Assembly (NCBI GenBank): GCA_002491945.1
Contig: DKWX01000010.1
Coordinates: 10,120-29,821, forward strand
Source of the DNA: Porphyromonadaceae bacterium UBA7141
GTDB lineage: Bacteria; Bacteroidota; Bacteroidia; Bacteroidales; Muribaculaceae
Direction: 5' to 3'
Length of the DNA: 19,702 bases
The notes beneath the pieces were generated by a model, which did not search any database, was not told where the DNA came from, and worked only from the letters and a program-made list of their open reading frames with translations. Both the position numbers and the translations under genes were made by a program. Positions 15,343-19,702 of this stretch are shown here, in pieces; the first letter of the stretch is position 1, and every line of letters starts with the position of its first letter.

Positions 15343-17313
15343 TTACTTCACTCTTTTGGAGTCCCAGATAAGATAGCATATCAACAGGGCATAGGCCGTG
15401 CAGCCAAGTATCTGTGTCAGTCCGTCGGAGAGTGGATTGGCGTATTCAAATCCACAGAAGCGGGTCACGGCAGCAAACACGCCGAACAGTGCGCCGCCTG
15501 CTATCAGGCCACTCGAAAGCAGTGTGCCGCGGTCTCTGCGGCGGTCGTTGACTGCCTGATCTTTTGAGCTATGACTCACATAGTAGGCTACGGCGCCGCC
15601 GACAAGCATCGGGGTGTTGAGCGACAGGGGGATGAACATTCCCAGACAGAACGCAAGCGCCGGGACTCCAAGCCAGTTGAGTATGGCCGCCAGAATGGCG
15701 CCTACCATATATAGTATCCAGGGAGTGTCGCCGCCCATCATAAGAGGCTCTATCACCTTGGCCATGGCGTTGGCCTGTGGAGCCACAAGGGCATTGTCGC
15801 CAGAGAAGCCATACACCTGATTGAGCAACATGATCACACCACCCACGGTAGCGGCCGAAGCAAGAGTACCGAGGAATTTCCAGCTTTCCTGCTTCTTGGG
15901 AGTGGAGCCGAGCCAGTAACCGATTTTAAGGTCGGTCACAAATCCTCCGGCCATGGAAAGCGCCGTACATACCACGCCGCCTATCACCATTGAAGCCACT
16001 ATTCCGCTCGTGCCTTTCAGTCCGATGGCCACGAATATCGCTGACGCGATAATCAGGGTCATAAGCGTCATGCCGCTCACCGGGTTACTCCCCACGATGG
16101 CTATGGCATTTGCCGCGACTGTTGTGAACAGGAATGCTATCACCAATACTACCAGCCAGGCCACCAATGCCTGCCAAAGCGTGTTAATGACTCCGAACCA
16201 GAAGAAAATCAGCACTGCCGCGAGGGCTATGACAATGAAGAACACTATGTGCTTCATGGATATATCCATCTGCCAGCGCACTTGTTTTGCCGCGTCCGAC
16301 TTCCCTTTGAGTTCACGACCGGCCAGACCTACAGCCTGCACGATTATAGGCCAGCTCTTGATGATGCCTATCACGCCGGCCATGGCGATACCGCCGATAC
16401 CTATCATGCGGGCATAGTCCTTGAATATCATGTCGGGCTCCATCGCCTGCAGTTCGGGAGCCCCATATGTGCCCATCAGCGGAATCACTATCCACCACAC
16501 GAAAATCGACCCGGCAAATATCACGAAGGCATATTTCAGTCCCACTATATAACCCAGGCCGAGCAGCGCCGCTCCGGTGTTGCAGCTGAGCACGAGTTTG
16601 GTCTTTTCGGCAATCGCAACGCCCCAGGACGATGCAGTGCTGGTCACAGTCTCTGCCCACCAGCCGAATGTAGCCACAAGATAGTCGTAGATACCTCCTA
16701 TCAGTGAGGCGATGACAAGTGTCTTGGCCTGTCCCCCCTCTCCGCTCTCGGCTCCGGCCTGTGCGGAGACAAGCACCTGAGTGGTGGCGGTTGCCTCAGG
16801 GAAGGGGTATTTGCCGTGCATATCCTTGACTAAGTACTTGCGGAAGGGGATAAAGAACAGTATGCCAAGTATGCCGCCCAACAGTGAACTCAGAAATATC
16901 TGATAGAACTTCACTGTTATCTCGGGATATTTGGACTGAAGAATGAAGAGAGCGGGCAGAGTGAATATGGCTCCGGCCACAATCACACCCGAACAGGCGC
17001 CTATTGACTGGATTATCACATTCTGTCCCAGAGAATTCTTCTTCCCGAGTGCATTCGAAAGTCCCACTGCGATGATGGCGATAGGGATGGCTGCCTCAAA
17101 GACCTGGCCAACTCTAAGTCCGAGATAGGCTGCGGCCGCTGAAAATACAATAGCCATCACCAGACCCGTAATCACCGAGTAGGGAGTCACTTCTTTCTGA
17201 TCATGGGCCGGCGCCATCACGGGATGATATTCCTCGTCGGCTCCGAGTTCGCGAAAGGCGTTCTCCGGAAGGCCGGTCGGCGTCATGATGCTTTCGTCGT
17301 CGTCTTTTTTCAT
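15343..17313 (-). CDS. OPT-family oligopeptide transporter
   Basis: A 656-residue inner membrane protein with about 15-16 hydrophobic helices. A hydrophilic N-terminal tail of about 44 residues precedes TPYSVITGLVMAIVFSAAAA. YLGLRVGQVFEAAIP, the Phe-Pro pair in MHGKYPFPEATATTQVLVSA, GYIVGLKYAFVIFAGS and GVPALAFCLGMFIPL are the kinds of conserved loops seen in bacterial members of the oligopeptide transporter family. Members carry oligopeptides or metal-chelate siderophores, driven by ion gradients; the substrate here cannot be told. It starts 45 nt after asd on the same strand, with no promoter or terminator between, so it is probably the second gene of an asd operon. Peptide or amino acid supply would make that pairing sensible, but this is inference. 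Confidence 0.92.
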   Translation of the reverse strand: MKKDDDESIMTPTGLPENAFRELGADEEYHPVMAPAHDQKEVTPYSVITGLVMAIVFSAAAAYLGLRVGQVFEAAIPIAIIAVGLSNALGKKNSLGQNVIIQSIGACSGVIVAGAIFTLPALFILQSKYPEITVKFYQIFLSSLLGGILGILFFIPFRKYLVKDMHGKYPFPEATATTQVLVSAQAGAESGEGGQAKTLVIASLIGGIYDYLVATFGWWAETVTSTASSWGVAIAEKTKLVLSCNTGAALLGLGYIVGLKYAFVIFAGSIFVWWIVIPLMGTYGAPELQAMEPDMIFKDYARMIGIGGIAMAGVIGIIKSWPIIVQAVGLAGRELKGKSDAAKQVRWQMDISMKHIVFFIVIALAAVLIFFWFGVINTLWQALVAWLVVLVIAFLFTTVAANAIAIVGSNPVSGMTLMTLIIASAIFVAIGLKGTSGIVASMVIGGVVCTALSMAGGFVTDLKIGYWLGSTPKKQESWKFLGTLASAATVGGVIMLLNQVYGFSGDNALVAPQANAMAKVIEPLMMGGDTPWILYMVGAILAAILNWLGVPALAFCLGMFIPLSLNTPMLVGGAVAYYVSHSSKDQAVNDRRRDRGTLLSSGLIAGGALFGVFAAVTRFCGFEYANPLSDGLTQILGCTAYALLICYLIWDSKRVK

Positions 17314-17358
17314 TTGTAATAGGTGTAAGGTTAGTATTTATTATTCTGTAAGCAAGTA

Positions 17359-18384
17359 TTACGACAGGCGCGGGTCATTCGCTATGAGCCACTGCGCGAT
17401 CTGAACTGCGTTGAGTGCGGCGCCCTTCTTTATCTGGTCGCCTACAACCCAGAAGCTCAGTCCGCAGTCATCGGCTATATCACGGCGCAGACGTCCCACG
17501 TATACAGGGTCTTTACCGGTGATATCGAGCGGCATGGGATATAACCTGGCAGACGGATCATCTGCCTGCACCAGGCCGGGGGCTTTATCGAATGCCTCGC
17601 GCACGGCCGAGATTTCCAACGGACTCTCTGTCTCCACCCATATAGACTCGCTATGAGCGCGAAGCACCGGGATTCGCACACATGTAGCTGAGACACGAAT
17701 GTCGTCTGAGTGCATGATTTTGCGGGTCTCGTTGTACATTTTCATCTCTTCCTTTGTATAGTCGTTGTCGACAAATACATCCACCTGAGGAATTACGTTG
17801 TAGGCAAGCTGATAGGCGAATTTCTCGATTGTGGGCTTCTTGCCTTCGGCTATCTCGGCATACTGCCCCACCAGTTCGTCCATTGCCGCCGCACCTGCGC
17901 CTGAGGCGGCCTGATAGGTAGCCACACGCACCCGGCGTATCGGCGACAGGTCATGGATCGGTTTGAGCGCCACTACCATCTGGATTGTGGTGCAGTTGGG
18001 ATTGCCGATTATATTCCGCGGACGCTCAAGTGCGTCGGCGGCATTTACCTCGGGCACCACCAAAGGCACATCGGCATCCATGCGGAAAGCCGATGAATTG
18101 TCGATCATCACGGCGCCGTGGCGTGTGATTACATCGGCATACTGCTTTGAGGTGCCGGCCCCGGCTGAGGTGAAGGCGATATCAACGCCTGTGAAGTCGG
18201 AATCTTCGGAAAGAAGCTCTATTTCATATTCTTTACCTCTGAAGGGAAGACGGCTCCCAGCCGAACGCGGGGAACCGAACAGGCGCAATTCCGCTATCGG
18301 GAAATCCTGCTCTTCAAGCACTCTGAGAAATTCATGGCCTACCGCGCCGGAGGCCCCTACTATCGCTACGTTATATTTCTTCAT
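17359..18384 (-). CDS. asd: Aspartate-semialdehyde dehydrogenase
   Basis: A 341-residue cytoplasmic enzyme that reduces aspartyl-4-phosphate to aspartate semialdehyde with NADPH, on the shared path to lysine/diaminopimelate, threonine and methionine. VAIVGASGAVG (6-16) is the dinucleotide-binding loop. SAGAG (73-77) and IDNSSAFRM (94-102) follow. IGNPNCTT carries catalytic Cys131. YQAASGAG (157-164) is substrate-binding, and LRAHSES supplies Arg242 and His244. Length and motifs fit the class found in Gram-positives and Bacteroidetes. The start at 18384 puts the Rossmann strand right at the N-terminus. Upstream lie a 9-base C tract (on its strand) and the fabD terminator. I found no TAnnTTTG box in between, so its promoter is undefined. 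Confidence 0.97.
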   Translation of the reverse strand: MKKYNVAIVGASGAVGHEFLRVLEEQDFPIAELRLFGSPRSAGSRLPFRGKEYEIELLSEDSDFTGVDIAFTSAGAGTSKQYADVITRHGAVMIDNSSAFRMDADVPLVVPEVNAADALERPRNIIGNPNCTTIQMVVALKPIHDLSPIRRVRVATYQAASGAGAAAMDELVGQYAEIAEGKKPTIEKFAYQLAYNVIPQVDVFVDNDYTKEEMKMYNETRKIMHSDDIRVSATCVRIPVLRAHSESIWVETESPLEISAVREAFDKAPGLVQADDPSARLYPMPLDITGKDPVYVGRLRRDIADDCGLSFWVVGDQIKKGAALNAVQIAQWLIANDPRLS

Positions 18385-18428
18385 TTCGTCAAGTTTCTCT
18401 GATTTGCAGTCCCGCCGGCTAAGTCGAC

Positions 18429-18437
18429 GGGGGGGGG
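18429..18437. repeat. Nine-base G/C homopolymer upstream of asd
   Basis: Nine G on the plus strand (C on the coding strand of asd), 45 nt before the asd start and 15-16 nt after the fabD terminator T-rich tail. It lies in the interval where the asd promoter or leader must be. Confidence 0.8.
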
Positions 18438-18453
18438 TGCGGGTGTGATATGA

Positions 18454-18489
18454 GAGAAAAAGAAAGTGTGGCGCTTATGGGCCACACTT
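18454..18489 (-). terminator. Terminator of fabD
   Basis: On the minus strand a perfect 9-bp stem (18489-18481 with 18472-18464) with an 8-nt loop is followed by a T-rich tail with five T in a row (18463-18454). It starts 14 nt after the fabD stop and separates fabD from asd. Confidence 0.85.
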
Positions 18490-18502
18490 CCACAATCTTG
18501 TT

Positions 18503-19381
18503 TTACTGCATGCCCGATGTGGCTACCCCGCGTGATATCTTCTTCACAAGCCCCTGAAGCACACTGCCAGGGCCAAGTTCGATAAATTCGTCGGCGCCAT
18601 CGGCCACCATCGCTTCCACATCCTGTGTCCAGCGCACTGGCGCGGTGAGCTGCTTGATCAGATTGGCTTTGATTTCGGCGGGATCTGTGTGTGGCCGGCC
18701 ATCTACGTTCTGGTAGACAGGTGCTATCGGCTGGTGGAACGGTGCCGCCTCTATTGCCTCTGCAAGCTCTTCCTGCGCAGGGGCCATCAGCGGAGAGTGG
18801 AATGCGCCGCCTACCTTCAGTTTGAGAGCACGCTTGGCACCTGCCGCCAGCATCTTCTCACAGGCGGCGTCAATCCCCTCGACTGTGCCCGAAATCACCA
18901 CCTGACCCGGACAGTTGTAGTTGGCCGGGGCCACAACGTCGTCGACCTCGGCGCAGAGTTCCTCTACCTTAGCATCGGGCAAGGCAAGCACCGCTGCCAT
19001 CGTCGAGGGCTTGAGATCACAGGCTTTCTGCATGGCCATGGCTCGTTTTGCCACCAGACGAAGGCCGTCTTCAAAACTCAATGCTCCTGCGGCTACAAGA
19101 GCTGAGAATTCTCCAAGGCTATGACCGGCCACCATATCGGGACGGAACTCTTCGCCAAGTGAGGCGGCAAGAATCACGCTGTGCAGGAATATCGCCGGCT
19201 GAGTCACCTTGGTCTGCTTAAGGTCCTCTTCTGTGCCTTCAAACATCAGGTCTGTGATGCGGAATCCGAGCACTTCGTTGGCTTTCTCAAACATTTCACG
19301 TGCCTGAGCATTGTTGTCGTAAAGATCCTTGCCCATGCCCACAAACTGGGCTCCCTGACCGGGAAATACGTAAGCTTTCAT
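18503..19381 (-). CDS. fabD: Malonyl-CoA:acyl carrier protein transacylase
   Basis: A 292-residue cytoplasmic enzyme that transfers malonyl from CoA to acyl carrier protein to feed fatty acid elongation. FPGQGAQFVGMG (6-17) is the oxyanion-hole loop. GHSLGEFSAL holds the nucleophile Ser88. VAKRAMAMQ supplies Arg113, which binds the malonyl carboxylate. VGGAFHSPLM carries catalytic His195. The later FIELGPGSVLQGLVKK is the family's conserved C-terminal motif. Length is a little under the usual 300-310, but all catalytic parts are present and the end is a normal stop. The ATG at 19381 begins directly at the first beta-strand. It appears monocistronic, with its own promoter and terminator, unlike bacteria in which fabD sits in a fab cluster. 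Confidence 0.97.
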   Translation of the reverse strand: MKAYVFPGQGAQFVGMGKDLYDNNAQAREMFEKANEVLGFRITDLMFEGTEEDLKQTKVTQPAIFLHSVILAASLGEEFRPDMVAGHSLGEFSALVAAGALSFEDGLRLVAKRAMAMQKACDLKPSTMAAVLALPDAKVEELCAEVDDVVAPANYNCPGQVVISGTVEGIDAACEKMLAAGAKRALKLKVGGAFHSPLMAPAQEELAEAIEAAPFHQPIAPVYQNVDGRPHTDPAEIKANLIKQLTAPVRWTQDVEAMVADGADEFIELGPGSVLQGLVKKISRGVATSGMQ

Positions 19382-19408
19382 TCTGTTCTTGTGTCGTTTT
19401 TATCCTCG

Positions 19409-19484
19409 CTCCTCTGAGTCGTGCGACTCTCATACCGGAGGAGGGCGTTAATCATTGTAGAGTGCCCAAGTATCCGGCTCGGGC
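19409..19484 (-). promoter_or_regulatory. Structured leader of fabD
   Basis: Two hairpins lie between the putative start site and the fabD ATG. One has 7-bp arms with one G-U pair (19484-19478 with 19470-19464, 7-nt loop). The other is nested: CTCCTC/GAGGAG outer arms (19409-19414 and 19438-19443) and GAGTC/GACTC inner arms (19416-19420 and 19425-19429, loop GTGC). No known riboswitch or leader family is recognised. Confidence 0.4.
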
Positions 19485-19494
19485 AATTCTATCG

Positions 19495-19502
19495 CAAAAT
19501 TA
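19495..19502 (-). promoter_or_regulatory. -7 box of fabD
   Basis: On the minus strand TAATTTTG matches TAnnTTTG exactly and is identical to the enolase -7 box. No TTTG stands 19 nt upstream. Transcription from near 19488 would give a leader of about 105 nt. Confidence 0.5.
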
Positions 19503-19661
19503 CTTCTTTTTCCTGAAGATTCCACCTCCTTATGCTAATTTTTTTAAATTCATGCCTGATTGGAGTTCGCCAATTAAGTAAAGACAACCTTTTTCAAGGA
19601 ATTCGTGCAAATCTCAATTCAGACAATCTAAGGTTGCACCCTAAACGACTTATCGTAAATA
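19503..19661. other. AT-rich gene-free stretch beyond the fabD promoter
   Basis: No gene is visible between the fabD -7 box and repeat copy 4; together with the leader and promoter this makes the 321-nt gap 19382-19702. It contains a 5-bp ATTGG/CCAAT hairpin (19559-19574) and several short A/T runs. Confidence 0.5.
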
Positions 19662-19702
19662 AGTAAGTGTTCAAATTGAATTTATACAATATGCGGGCTT
19701 GT
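19662..19702 (-). repeat. 41-nt intergenic element with repeat copy 4
   Basis: The minus strand from 19680 reads TTCAATTTGAACACTTACT, one mismatch from the 19-mer at 1-19; the match to copy 1 continues for four more bases (TATT) to 19658. The upstream part (19681-19702) resembles 1338-1359, so that 35 of 41 positions agree with copy 3. It points toward fabD. Its -7-like box is TCAATTTG, one base off consensus. The similarity runs to the very end of the window and may continue beyond it. Confidence 0.72.

Noticed and set aside
15953..16417. A plus-strand frame with many Ala, Ile, Met and Thr residues, resembling a membrane protein
   Set aside because: It is the reverse complement of transporter helices; such complements look hydrophobic for trivial reasons.
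18429..18437. A G-quadruplex at the G run
   Set aside because: Only one long run and a short GGG follow; the four spaced runs needed for a quadruplex are absent.

Overview
The window looks like a chromosomal segment of a Bacteroidales bacterium. The basis is mixed: the promoters that can be read fit the Bacteroidetes pattern (TTTG near -33, TAnnTTTG near -7); Shine-Dalgarno sites are weak or absent; the PEGYF-type membrane protein, the large alpha-2-macroglobulin and the Omp28/choice-of-anchor-J secreted protein are family types common in this order; and base composition is roughly half GC. Muribaculaceae would fit but is only a guess. No rRNA, tRNA, CRISPR array, transposase or phage gene was found.

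Layout. 1-1140: two small plus-strand envelope genes, a single-pass membrane protein and a Spy/CpxP-like periplasmic protein, of the kind usually found behind an ECF sigma factor; any such gene would lie left of the window. 1141-1563: a gene-free stretch of about 420 nt rich in repeats and inverted repeats. 1564-7578: a 2,004-residue alpha-2-macroglobulin-family protein with no readable thioester. 7756-9780: a secreted Omp28-type protein with a choice-of-anchor-J-like N-terminus, a CGYC thioredoxin-like centre and a possible type IX secretion tail, closed by a very strong terminator. 10088-13522 (minus): type I L-asparaginase, a HAD-family hydrolase and enolase. 13756-15144 (plus): a RecD-like superfamily 1 helicase divergent from enolase. 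15343-19381 (minus): an OPT-family transporter, aspartate-semialdehyde dehydrogenase (asd) and malonyl-CoA:ACP transacylase (fabD). asd and the transporter are 45 nt apart and probably co-transcribed; a terminator separates fabD from asd.

Most genes are core metabolism (glycolysis, lysine/threonine/methionine precursor synthesis, asparagine breakdown, fatty acid initiation) or envelope functions, and they do not form one pathway.

The most unusual signal is non-coding. A 19-nt motif (TTAAATTTGAACACTTACT) occurs four times, always between genes: at 1-19 (plus), 1195-1213 (minus), 1360-1378 (plus, diverged) and 19662-19680 (minus, one mismatch). Two copies share a longer 41-nt element. Three of the four contain an exact TAAATTTG -7-type box. 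They could be a dispersed promoter or regulator site, or the arms of a recombining or mobile non-coding element; the sequence alone does not decide.
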